DNA from: an uncultured Lachnospiraceae bacterium
Lineage (GTDB): Bacteria; Bacillota; Clostridia; Lachnospirales; Lachnospiraceae
Length of the DNA stretch: 57,286 nt
Direction of reading: 5' to 3'
Assembly: GCA_910587095.1 (NCBI GenBank)
Contig: CAJUMJ010000022.1
Span: 1-57,286 of the forward strand
The position numbers were made by a program, and so were the translations under genes. Below, in pieces: positions 7,060-15,187 of this stretch. The notes beneath the pieces are model-generated. The model worked only from the letters and a program-made list of their open reading frames with translations, did no database searches and was not told the DNA's origin. Position 1 is the stretch's first letter. Every line of letters begins with the position of its first letter.

Positions 7060-9921
7060 ATGTCAGATACAATAAAGATGCGCCCAAGAGATTATATTAA
7101 AATCCGTGGGGCAAACGAACATAACTTAAAGGGAATTGATTTGGATATCCCCCGCAATGAGTTTGTGGTGCTCACGGGCTTGTCCGGTTCAGGTAAGTCT
7201 TCGCTTGCGTTTGATACAATTTACGCGGAGGGGCAGAGGCGCTACATGGAATCGCTTTCCTCCTACGCGAGGCAGTTTTTGGGGCAGATGGAGAAGCCTG
7301 ATGTGGAGCGCATCGAAGGGCTTTCCCCGGCGATTTCCATCGACCAGAAATCCACAAACAGAAATCCCCGTTCCACGGTGGGAACGGTGACGGAAATCTA
7401 TGATTATTTTCGGTTGCTCTACGCCCGTATCGGTATTCCGCACTGTCCGAAGTGCGGAAAAGAGATTAAAAGACAGACGGTGGATCAGATCGTGGATCAG
7501 GTGATGGAGCTGCCGGAGGGAACGAAAATCCAGCTCCTCGCGCCTGTGGTGCGAGGCAGGAAGGGCGAACACGCGAAAGTTTTTGAACGGGCCAGAAAAA
7601 GCGGCTATGTGCGTGTGCGTGTGGACGGCAATCTCTATGACCTCACGGAGGAAGGCGAGGGTTTTAAGCTTGAAAAAAATTTCAAGCACAACATTGAGAT
7701 CGTAGTGGATCGCCTTGTGGTTAAAGCCGGTATCGAGCGGCGTCTGACAGATTCCGTGGAGAACGTTTTTGCTCTGGCGGAAGGGTTGATGACGCTTGAC
7801 GTGATAGACGGGGAGCCGCTTCAGTTCAGCCAGAGTTTTGCCTGCCCGGACTGTGGTATCAGCGTCAGCGAGATCGAACCGAGAAGCTTTTCCTTTAACA
7901 ATCCTTTCGGCGCCTGCCCGAGCTGTTTCGGCCTTGGTTACCGGATGGAGTTTGACGTGGATCTGATGATACCGGATAAGAGTGTCAGTCTGGAGGACGG
8001 CGCGATCACGGTTCTCGGATGGCAGTCCAGCGGAGACAAGGGAAGCTTTACCAACGCCATCTTGCGGGCGCTTGCCAAAGAGTATCATTTCAGCCTGGAA
8101 ACGCCGTTCGGAGAGCTTTCGGAAGAAGTGCAGGATTTGATTATTAACGGTTCGGACAGACAGGTGAACGTACATTATGAGGGGCAGCGAGGCAGCGGCG
8201 TTTACCCGGTGGCTTTCGAGGGAGTAGTCAAAAACGTGGAGCGTCGTTACCGTGAGACGGGTTCCGAGTGGAGCAAGCAGGAGTACGAGAGCTTTATGCG
8301 GATCACGCCATGTACGGAGTGCAAGGGGATGCGCCTGAAAAAAGAATCCCTCGCGGTGACGGTGTGTGACAAAAATATATTTGAGATTACCTCCATGTCC
8401 ATCGCCAATCTTCACGCTTTTATCGGGGATATGCATCTGACGAAGCAGCAGGAGTTGATCGGTAAGCGCATTTTAAAAGAAATTCGGGCAAGAGTCGGAT
8501 TCCTGATGGAGGTGGGATTGGAATATTTGTCCCTGTCGAGAGCGACCGCCTCTCTCTCCGGCGGGGAGTCCCAGCGGATTCGCCTGGCGACACAGATCGG
8601 CTCGGGGCTGGTGGGCGTATGCTATATCCTGGACGAGCCAAGCATCGGCCTGCACCAGCGGGACAACGACAAGCTGATCGCCGCGCTGAAAAATTTGAAG
8701 GATATGGGAAATACGCTTCTTGTGGTGGAACACGACGAGGATACCATGCTGGCGGCGGATCATATTGTGGATATCGGCCCCGGTGCGGGCAGCAGGGGCG
8801 GCGAAGTGGTAGCTCAGGGTACGGCGGAGGAGATTATGCAGGTGGAGGAGTCCGTTACCGGGCAGTACTTGAGCGGTAAACTGCAAATTCCCGTTCCGAA
8901 AACCCGGAGAAAGCCGACGGGATGGATCACGGTCAAAGGGGCGGAAGAAAATAATCTGAAAAAGATTGACGTCAAATTTCCGACGGGCATTTTTACCTGT
9001 GTTACAGGTGTGTCCGGCTCGGGGAAAAGCTCTCTTGTCAATGAGATTCTCTACAAGCATCTCGCGAGGGATCTGAACAGGGCGCGCTGTATCCCTGGCA
9101 GGCACAAGGCGATTGCGGGTATCGAACAGCTTGACAAGGTAATCAATATCGACCAGTCCCCCATTGGCAGGACGCCCCGTTCCAACCCGGCTACTTACAC
9201 GGGCGTTTTTGATCAGATCAGGGATCTTTTCGCCACAACCCCGGACGCGAAAGCGAGAGGATACAAAAAAGGGCGTTTCAGTTTTAATGTGAAGGGCGGG
9301 CGCTGTGAAGCCTGCGGCGGAGACGGTATTATCAAAATTGAGATGCATTTTTTACCTGACGTCTATGTGCCCTGCGAGGTCTGCGGCGGCAAGCGTTATA
9401 ACCGCGAGACGCTGGAAGTAAAATATAAAGGAAAAAGTATTTTTGACGTGTTGGATATGACGGTGGAGGAGGCGGTTCCTTTCTTCGAAAACCTTCCGAC
9501 CATACGCAGAAAAATAGAGACGCTGAACGACGTGGGACTCTCCTACGTCAAGCTCGGGCAGCCCTCGACCACGCTTTCGGGCGGCGAGGCGCAGCGCATT
9601 AAGCTGGCGACCGAATTGTCAAAACGCAGCACCGGAAAGACCATCTATATTCTGGACGAGCCGACTACGGGTCTGCACTTTGCGGATGTGCACAAGCTGG
9701 TTGATATTTTGCAGAAGCTATCGGAGGGTGGCAATACGGTGGTGGTCATCGAACACAATCTGGACGTGATCAAGACAGCCGACTACATCATCGACATGGG
9801 CCCGGAGGGCGGCGAGGGCGGCGGTACGGTGGTGGCTTCCGGCACGCCGGAGCAGATCACGGAAAATGAAGATTCTTATACAGGCTTTTATATAAAGAAG
9901 ATGCTCGACAGGGCAAAGTAA
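7060..9921 (+). CDS. uvrA: Excinuclease ABC subunit UvrA
   Basis: A 953-residue protein with the double ABC ATPase layout of UvrA. The first Walker A, GLSGSGKS, is at residues 40-47 and the second, GVSGSGKS, near 650. CxxC pairs of three zinc sites are visible (CPKCGKE, CPDCG…CPSC, CEACGG…CEVCGG). Signature motifs LSGGESQRIRLA and LSGGEAQRIKLA are followed by Walker B LDEPS and LDEPT. UvrA2 scans DNA for lesions and loads UvrB. A GAGAGG ribosome site lies nine bases before the ATG. No LexA box was found upstream; the preceding MITE may have displaced the native control region or promoter. Confidence 0.98.
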   Translation: MSDTIKMRPRDYIKIRGANEHNLKGIDLDIPRNEFVVLTGLSGSGKSSLAFDTIYAEGQRRYMESLSSYARQFLGQMEKPDVERIEGLSPAISIDQKSTNRNPRSTVGTVTEIYDYFRLLYARIGIPHCPKCGKEIKRQTVDQIVDQVMELPEGTKIQLLAPVVRGRKGEHAKVFERARKSGYVRVRVDGNLYDLTEEGEGFKLEKNFKHNIEIVVDRLVVKAGIERRLTDSVENVFALAEGLMTLDVIDGEPLQFSQSFACPDCGISVSEIEPRSFSFNNPFGACPSCFGLGYRMEFDVDLMIPDKSVSLEDGAITVLGWQSSGDKGSFTNAILRALAKEYHFSLETPFGELSEEVQDLIINGSDRQVNVHYEGQRGSGVYPVAFEGVVKNVERRYRETGSEWSKQEYESFMRITPCTECKGMRLKKESLAVTVCDKNIFEITSMSIANLHAFIGDMHLTKQQELIGKRILKEIRARVGFLMEVGLEYLSLSRATASLSGGESQRIRLATQIGSGLVGVCYILDEPSIGLHQRDNDKLIAALKNLKDMGNTLLVVEHDEDTMLAADHIVDIGPGAGSRGGEVVAQGTAEEIMQVEESVTGQYLSGKLQIPVPKTRRKPTGWITVKGAEENNLKKIDVKFPTGIFTCVTGVSGSGKSSLVNEILYKHLARDLNRARCIPGRHKAIAGIEQLDKVINIDQSPIGRTPRSNPATYTGVFDQIRDLFATTPDAKARGYKKGRFSFNVKGGRCEACGGDGIIKIEMHFLPDVYVPCEVCGGKRYNRETLEVKYKGKSIFDVLDMTVEEAVPFFENLPTIRRKIETLNDVGLSYVKLGQPSTTLSGGEAQRIKLATELSKRSTGKTIYILDEPTTGLHFADVHKLVDILQKLSEGGNTVVVIEHNLDVIKTADYIIDMGPEGGEGGGTVVASGTPEQITENEDSYTGFYIKKMLDRAK

Positions 9922-9936
9922 AGTCAGACGCTCTAT

Positions 9937-9990
9937 AAAATCCCCTATTATGGCCGGCTGAAAGGTGAGGTCATGGAGGGGATTTTCTTC
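9937..9990 (+). terminator. Terminator after uvrA
   Basis: AAAATCCCCT (9937-9946) pairs with AGGGGATTTT (9977-9986), with an inner ATGGCC/GGTCAT stem, followed by CTTCTTTTC. Confidence 0.75.
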
Positions 9991-10024
9991 TTTTCATAAT
10001 TATTTGAGCGTTATTATTTCATCA

Positions 10025-10053
10025 TTGACAAAATTATGAAATATCGATATGAT
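10025..10053 (+). promoter_or_regulatory. Strong sigma-A type promoter of the 10221-17071 operon
   Basis: TTGACA, 17-base spacer, TATGAT. Transcription would begin near 10060, just before MITE copy 2, so the MITE lies in the 5' untranslated region. Confidence 0.75.
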
Positions 10054-10080
10054 TAAATTGACTTATGTTTGTAGTCGAAG

Positions 10081-10170
10081 CAGACAATTGCGAAACTCTT
10101 CTTAAGAGCTGCATTAATTATGCTATTTGCACAATTTCAACAACAAAGTGGGAGTTTCGCAATTGCCTAA
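10081..10170. mobile_element. MITE copy 2, short form
   Basis: A 90-bp copy with left end CAGACAATTGCGAAACTC (two changes from the family end) and a perfect right end. Flanks TAGTCGAAG (10072-10080) and TAGTCAAAA (10171-10179) match at 7 of 9 positions, consistent with an aged 9-bp target duplication. The interior keeps the ATTATGCTATTTGCACAA segment shared with copies 1 and 3. Confidence 0.75.
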
Positions 10171-10220
10171 TAGTCAAAATACGGCGAGGAACTGTCAAAG
10201 GAAGGAGGCAGCGAAACTTT

Positions 10221-13200
10221 ATGGCACAGGATTCAAGAAAAGAAACCTTGCATTTTTGCCTTTCCCCGGCTTTTTGCTCTGCAAGGAGGGACGGGGAATG
10301 GAAAGGAATGACGGTCAATATAGGCGGCCGGAAATATCCGTTAAAGAGACATAGCCGGGAGACGTTGGCACAGGCGGCCAGGGAAAATATGGCGATCGCC
10401 TTTTTAAGTGAAAGCGCGCAGGAGAAGATTACGGCCTACGCTCGGATCGGGAGCGAGGCATTTAACCGGCAGGCATTAAGTATGATCATGGTGCAGGAGG
10501 AAGAGGATGGGCGATTGCCTGTCTTGCATCACTTTTCTTATTTTATACCGGAAAAATATCGTGCGGCCGTGCGGCAGCAGCGACGAAAAGAAAGTCTGCA
10601 TACGGGAGAAGCGGAAAGCTTTTCGGGAATCTGCGCGAAAATGCAGTTTCTGGAAGAGCGGCCGGAGAGCATGGGAAGCTTTGACCGGGGCGTGGTGACA
10701 GACCGGGATGTGGATCTGGATGCCGTTAACATGGACGCCCACTATCTGATTACGGATATGGATACGGCGGCAAGTATCCTTTTTACCCATGTTAAACTGG
10801 GAAGCAACAAGCCCTATACGGCGGCTGTCGTCATGGATGAGGCGATTATGCCGGACAGGGATGTGGAGCCGGAGCAGTTTTACCAAATGTATCTGTTTGC
10901 GAAGGAAATACAAGACCAGGGGCCTGATCGGTGGGCTGTCCGCGATGTGGCGAGAGATTACAGGGGAAAACCCATTGTGTGCCAGAACGAAGCGCTCGGA
11001 TACAAAAAGGGGGATCAGATAGAGATCTATCGGCTTTCGGAAAGAACGTTACAGGCGGCGGCAGCGCCGGTAAACGGAGCGCTTCGGCTTTCGGAAAACA
11101 ATGAAAAACTTCAAAATACAAACTGGACGGTAAACATCGGATATCCGGTAACGTATGAGAACACGAAAGTCATGAAATCGGCCGGCGGACTGAACTGGAA
11201 GGCGGATAAAAAAGGAAGTCACCACGGCCTGGAAATGGTGGAGGACTCGATACGCTTTCAAAACAAAAGACTGACTGTTGCGGTTAAAAACCATTTTATA
11301 CGGACGATGGGGGCGTACGCACAGTTTTTTGACGATGCGGGGAATGGGATTGTCAATCCCGAGGGCTGGGAAGAAAAACTGGACGAGTCTGTCAGGGAGA
11401 TTAACGAGACAGACGAAAAGAAATTTATGGGGCTTGTGACGCCTGTTAACAGCATTATGGGAATTCCTTTTCCGGCGCAGCCGACGGAATTTACGTTTCA
11501 TTTTCCCGATAACGCGGTAAAAGTGAGGCTCCTGTTCGGAACGCTTGGCTTTTACGGCTATGACGAAGACAAACAGGTCAACCTTCAGGGCGCGATGCTG
11601 ACGGGTGTTTTTCAGTTTGCAATTCCGGCGTTTCTTCTGACGCTTTCCACCATTGTTGAGGATGGCAAGATACTTACGGATCTGATGATGAGCGGTGTGA
11701 CCGCTCTGCTGAATGTTATTTTTGCCGTGACGGGGGCGGACGGAACGGAGGCGATCGACGCGGAGCGGATTATCAGCATTCTTGGAGATGCCATCGCGGG
11801 TATTTTGTTACAGCACGGAGCCGAGAAGCTGCTTCTTTACCTGACCGGAATGGTGACGAAACAGCAGTTGGAGCAGCAGATACCGGTGCTTGGCTGGGCG
11901 CTGAAGGTATATAATATTTCCGTAGGGACGGCGGGACTGATTGTGGCAACGGGGGAAATGGTATCTTCGCCCGCAACGTTGCAGATTGAAGTGAGGAGGA
12001 CGACCGATTTAGAGCTCACATTGCACCCTGATCCGGCGCACGGGGAAAAGGGAAAACCGGAAACGGCGGTCTGGCCGCTGCTTGCGGACAACTACAAAAT
12101 CGTGCTCACATACGAGGGGAGTACGAACCGGGAACTGACCGGAAAAATAGAAAAAGGAAACAAGCCGCTTCTTGTGACGTTTTCGGAAATTCCGGCCGGC
12201 GGGAGATGCCAGGTGAGCGCGAACCTGTATTCCAGGGAGGACTGGCTTTGCGGTGTCTGGAAAAGCGACTGGATGGCGGCCTTCCCGAATACGGAGAGCG
12301 GGATCAGGGTGGAAGGTTCCATTGAGGAGCAGCTCGTACCGCTCACCGCCGATACACAGTACAATCTGGTCTACAACAAAACGTATGAAAACGGCTCCTA
12401 TTGCTGGAGAGAAAAACAGGAGATTCCAAAGGACACGATCGACGTGCTGGATGAGGGCGGATATCAGGACGGGCTGTGCAAGCTTTTAAACTTGTCTTTG
12501 AATGAGGCGAAGCAGACGATGGGATTTACTTACCGCGCGTCGGGTTCGGGACTTCCTGATCTCGTTGACGGCGGGAGAGCCGGAAACGCATGTCTGGCGC
12601 AGGGAATGAGCAAAATCGGGGATGGCAAGGTGCGCTCCTGTCTCTGTGAAAAGGGATTTAAACAGGATGTGTTGTTTGCGCTTGATAAGTACGGGGAAGG
12701 AGAGGACAATTATCTGCTCGAGCCGATGCAAAATACGTTTGAGCTGCGTAAAATCGATCTTTCCAAAGATGATTTTGATCTTGGCCACAGCCGGGAAAAA
12801 AGCTACGGCACCTTTCATTTAAAGAGCATCGACGCGCTGGCGGTGCACCCGGACAGGAAGGTGATCGCAGCCAGTTGGAAAGAGAATGTGGTGGAAGTGC
12901 TGGATTTAAAGGCTCGTGGAAAGAACGGAAAGGGCGCGGACGGCATCACGATGTGCGGAAAGGGAAGCAGGCAGGGGCTTCTGCACGGGCCGACGGCAAT
13001 GACGGTTACGGCGGACGGACGGATCCTGGTCCTGGAGAGCACGAACAGGAGAATACAGGCGTTTGATTCCTCCATGAATCCTGTCCCGTGTTTTACCGGG
13101 GAAAAGATTTCAGACGGTGTCGCGGGATGCGTATCGCGGTTGGAACAGGGGATCGTGCCGGAAGAGCTGCTTAACCGCATCGGACAGGTGGGAGATACCT

Positions 13201-13913
13201 TTGCCGGAGAAGTTGCGGTAGGCGAAGATATCAGGAAGCAGCTTGAAGAACTTATCCTTTCGGAAAAACTGCTTGGCCTCCTGTTTGACGGGGGGATCTA
13301 TCCGGCTTCAGGAATCGACCCGCAGACCCAAAAGTGGAAATACCTGAGTGTGGAAAAGGGGTTGAATAGAGGCGAATGGATAATAAAAGATGTCTGCCAG
13401 GAGAAAAGCTGGAAATTACGGGACAAGGGTAGCGCTCTCGAAATAACGCGCGTATTAAAACATATCCAGGTGGAGACGGTGGCGACGGGGAAAGAGTGGG
13501 TTTTGCATGATACGGAAATGGCGAGAAGCTATCGGATTGTCTGCACGGACGAAAACAGAGGGCTGGTGGACATTTACCGGAAGGAATCTTTTGTCAGGCT
13601 CCGCGATAACGGAAACTGTGTCCTGCTGGATCTGGCGGCGGAGGAAAAAGGATATCTGTACGTGCTTTATTATCGGAATGGCGGGCATACGCCGCAGGAT
13701 TATCTGATCGATATTTATACACCGGAAGGGAAGTGGCTCGCGCAGCTTCCGGATACGGAAAAGTATCCGAATCAGCCGTACATTGTGGCGGGGAAACTGG
13801 ATGTCGATCATTTCCGCACGCTGTTTGCAATGCATTTTGAGAGTGAGAAAGGGAACAACGGACGCAGGGAGCCCAAGCTTACGCAGTGGATTCCCAGCGC
13901 ACCCAAAAAGTGA
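10221..13913 (+). CDS. Large unrecognised protein with possible NHL/beta-propeller segment
   Basis: A 1230-residue protein from the ATG at 10221, chosen because AAGGAGG precedes it (10202-10208) and because the longer frame from 10065 reads through the MITE. No signal peptide is seen. Residues about 1-450 are mixed alpha/beta with no motif I know. Residues about 455-500 are strongly hydrophobic (FQFAIPAFLLTLSTIV and SGVTALLNVIFAV), perhaps a membrane hairpin. From about 865, ALAVHPDRKVIAASW followed by AMTVTADGRILVLE and NRRIQAFD resembles NHL or propeller blades, and a second such stretch occurs near the C-terminus (GYLYVLYYRNG…IDIYTPEGKWLAQL). It heads an operon with the glycine-rich (gap 13) and pentapeptide (gap 13) genes. 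The function is unknown. Confidence 0.8.
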   Translation: MAQDSRKETLHFCLSPAFCSARRDGEWKGMTVNIGGRKYPLKRHSRETLAQAARENMAIAFLSESAQEKITAYARIGSEAFNRQALSMIMVQEEEDGRLPVLHHFSYFIPEKYRAAVRQQRRKESLHTGEAESFSGICAKMQFLEERPESMGSFDRGVVTDRDVDLDAVNMDAHYLITDMDTAASILFTHVKLGSNKPYTAAVVMDEAIMPDRDVEPEQFYQMYLFAKEIQDQGPDRWAVRDVARDYRGKPIVCQNEALGYKKGDQIEIYRLSERTLQAAAAPVNGALRLSENNEKLQNTNWTVNIGYPVTYENTKVMKSAGGLNWKADKKGSHHGLEMVEDSIRFQNKRLTVAVKNHFIRTMGAYAQFFDDAGNGIVNPEGWEEKLDESVREINETDEKKFMGLVTPVNSIMGIPFPAQPTEFTFHFPDNAVKVRLLFGTLGFYGYDEDKQVNLQGAMLTGVFQFAIPAFLLTLSTIVEDGKILTDLMMSGVTALLNVIFAVTGADGTEAIDAERIISILGDAIAGILLQHGAEKLLLYLTGMVTKQQLEQQIPVLGWALKVYNISVGTAGLIVATGEMVSSPATLQIEVRRTTDLELTLHPDPAHGEKGKPETAVWPLLADNYKIVLTYEGSTNRELTGKIEKGNKPLLVTFSEIPAGGRCQVSANLYSREDWLCGVWKSDWMAAFPNTESGIRVEGSIEEQLVPLTADTQYNLVYNKTYENGSYCWREKQEIPKDTIDVLDEGGYQDGLCKLLNLSLNEAKQTMGFTYRASGSGLPDLVDGGRAGNACLAQGMSKIGDGKVRSCLCEKGFKQDVLFALDKYGEGEDNYLLEPMQNTFELRKIDLSKDDFDLGHSREKSYGTFHLKSIDALAVHPDRKVIAASWKENVVEVLDLKARGKNGKGADGITMCGKGSRQGLLHGPTAMTVTADGRILVLESTNRRIQAFDSSMNPVPCFTGEKISDGVAGCVSRLEQGIVPEELLNRIGQVGDTFAGEVAVGEDIRKQLEELILSEKLLGLLFDGGIYPASGIDPQTQKWKYLSVEKGLNRGEWIIKDVCQEKSWKLRDKGSALEITRVLKHIQVETVATGKEWVLHDTEMARSYRIVCTDENRGLVDIYRKESFVRLRDNGNCVLLDLAAEEKGYLYVLYYRNGGHTPQDYLIDIYTPEGKWLAQLPDTEKYPNQPYIVAGKLDVDHFRTLFAMHFESEKGNNGRREPKLTQWIPSAPKK

Positions 13914-13926
13914 AAGAGGTATCGGT

Positions 13927-15174
13927 ATGGAAAAACGGGAGATTATGCAACGGCAGTTGGAAGGGAAGCTGGCTTTCCTGGAGGAGAACCGGTCGGAGGG
14001 ACTTGCGGATTTTACGGCAAAGGCGGATGATACGGCGCTTGTGCACGAAGTGAACGAACACACCGCCGCATCCCTGGGATTTGATTTTTACCGGGTTGAG
14101 GTGCCTGACATACAGACATTGAAGAAACTGGTGGGAACGCCGGACGAGCTGATAGAGGATGGATCGTTGCGGGATATCACGGCAGAGCCGGAGCCGATGA
14201 GCGTGGAGCGGGAAAAGGAATTGCTGCGCGCGGACCGGAACGCGTTTCTTTCGCAAACATGCCAGGCGTTCAGAAGCTACATATACGGATATTCCAACAA
14301 GGCAAAATCCTATGAAAAAGTGATAAACGCGCTCCGCTTTCCGACAAGCGTGGAAACCTATACCATTCCGGAACTGCATATAAAACGCGGGGAAGTGTAT
14401 GAGTTTGGCAAAGACGATCCGGAAAAACATATGGCGCTGGTCATTGACAGGCTGACCATGGAGGAGGGCGCAAAAATCAATAATTACTGTTACGCGGATA
14501 TAACCGTAGGGCAGGGAAACATGAATAAGGGCTCCGTCATAGGCAACTGCGGGACGGACGGGAAGGATGGTATTACACAACAGGGCACGGGACTGCCTGG
14601 AAATGTGGGTACAAAAGGTTCGGATTCCAAAAGCGGTAAACACTCTTGCGACGTCAACGCCGGCAAAGGGGGAGTCGGAGGACCGGGTCAGCCGGGTAAA
14701 GACGGCGGCAACGGTGGCAACGGCGGTAATGGCTCCACGTTGACATGTACGTTCAGCCATGTAGAGGGGGCATTCCCGAAGGTGTGCTGCTACGGCGGCG
14801 CGGGCGGTAAAGGCGGTAACGGAACCAAAGGCGGTACAGGCGGCGTGGGCGGTCAGGGAGGCAATTCGTCCGGCCACTGCTCGGCCGGCGCACAAGGCGA
14901 TGGTGGTAGCGGCGGAGTCGGTGGCAACGGCGGCAACGGGGGTGACGGCGGTAACGGAGGCGATGTCATTCTGACCGTTTTTTTGGATGAAGGGCAGAAA
15001 GCCTTCGACATCGAGATACAAGCGGAAGGCGGATCGGGCGGAGTCGGCGGCACAGGCGGCGACGGTGGCGACGGCGGCGCGGGTAAATCGCGCGGAACGG
15101 TTGGAGCGCCCGGTAAAAGCGGAGACAGCGGAAACAGCGGCAATGCGGGTAAAATAAATATCACGCAGATATAA
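13927..15174 (+). CDS. Glycine-rich collagen-like repeat protein
   Basis: A 415-residue protein from the ATG at 13927, with an AGAGGT-like site ahead. Residues about 1-205 are ordinary globular sequence with no recognised fold. From about 207 to the end the protein is dominated by Gly-X-Y and Gly-Gly-X repeats (GGNGGNGGNG, GGVGGNGGNGGDGG, GKSGDSGNSGNAG), interrupted near residues 275-295 and 350-370 by non-repeat strands (TCTFSHVEGAFPKVCCYG and VILTVFLDEGQKAF). These look like beta-rich inserts in a glycine-rich extended or polyglycine-II-like scaffold. There is no signal peptide, sortase motif or anchor. It is co-transcribed with the large protein before and the pentapeptide protein after it. 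A structural role is inferred, not shown. Confidence 0.85.
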   Translation: MEKREIMQRQLEGKLAFLEENRSEGLADFTAKADDTALVHEVNEHTAASLGFDFYRVEVPDIQTLKKLVGTPDELIEDGSLRDITAEPEPMSVEREKELLRADRNAFLSQTCQAFRSYIYGYSNKAKSYEKVINALRFPTSVETYTIPELHIKRGEVYEFGKDDPEKHMALVIDRLTMEEGAKINNYCYADITVGQGNMNKGSVIGNCGTDGKDGITQQGTGLPGNVGTKGSDSKSGKHSCDVNAGKGGVGGPGQPGKDGGNGGNGGNGSTLTCTFSHVEGAFPKVCCYGGAGGKGGNGTKGGTGGVGGQGGNSSGHCSAGAQGDGGSGGVGGNGGNGGDGGNGGDVILTVFLDEGQKAFDIEIQAEGGSGGVGGTGGDGGDGGAGKSRGTVGAPGKSGDSGNSGNAGKINITQI

Positions 15175-15187
15175 GAGGAGAAATGCG

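Noticed and set aside
10065..10220. Upstream extension of the 1230-residue protein
   Set aside because: It translates MITE copy 2; a proper ribosome site precedes ATG 10221.
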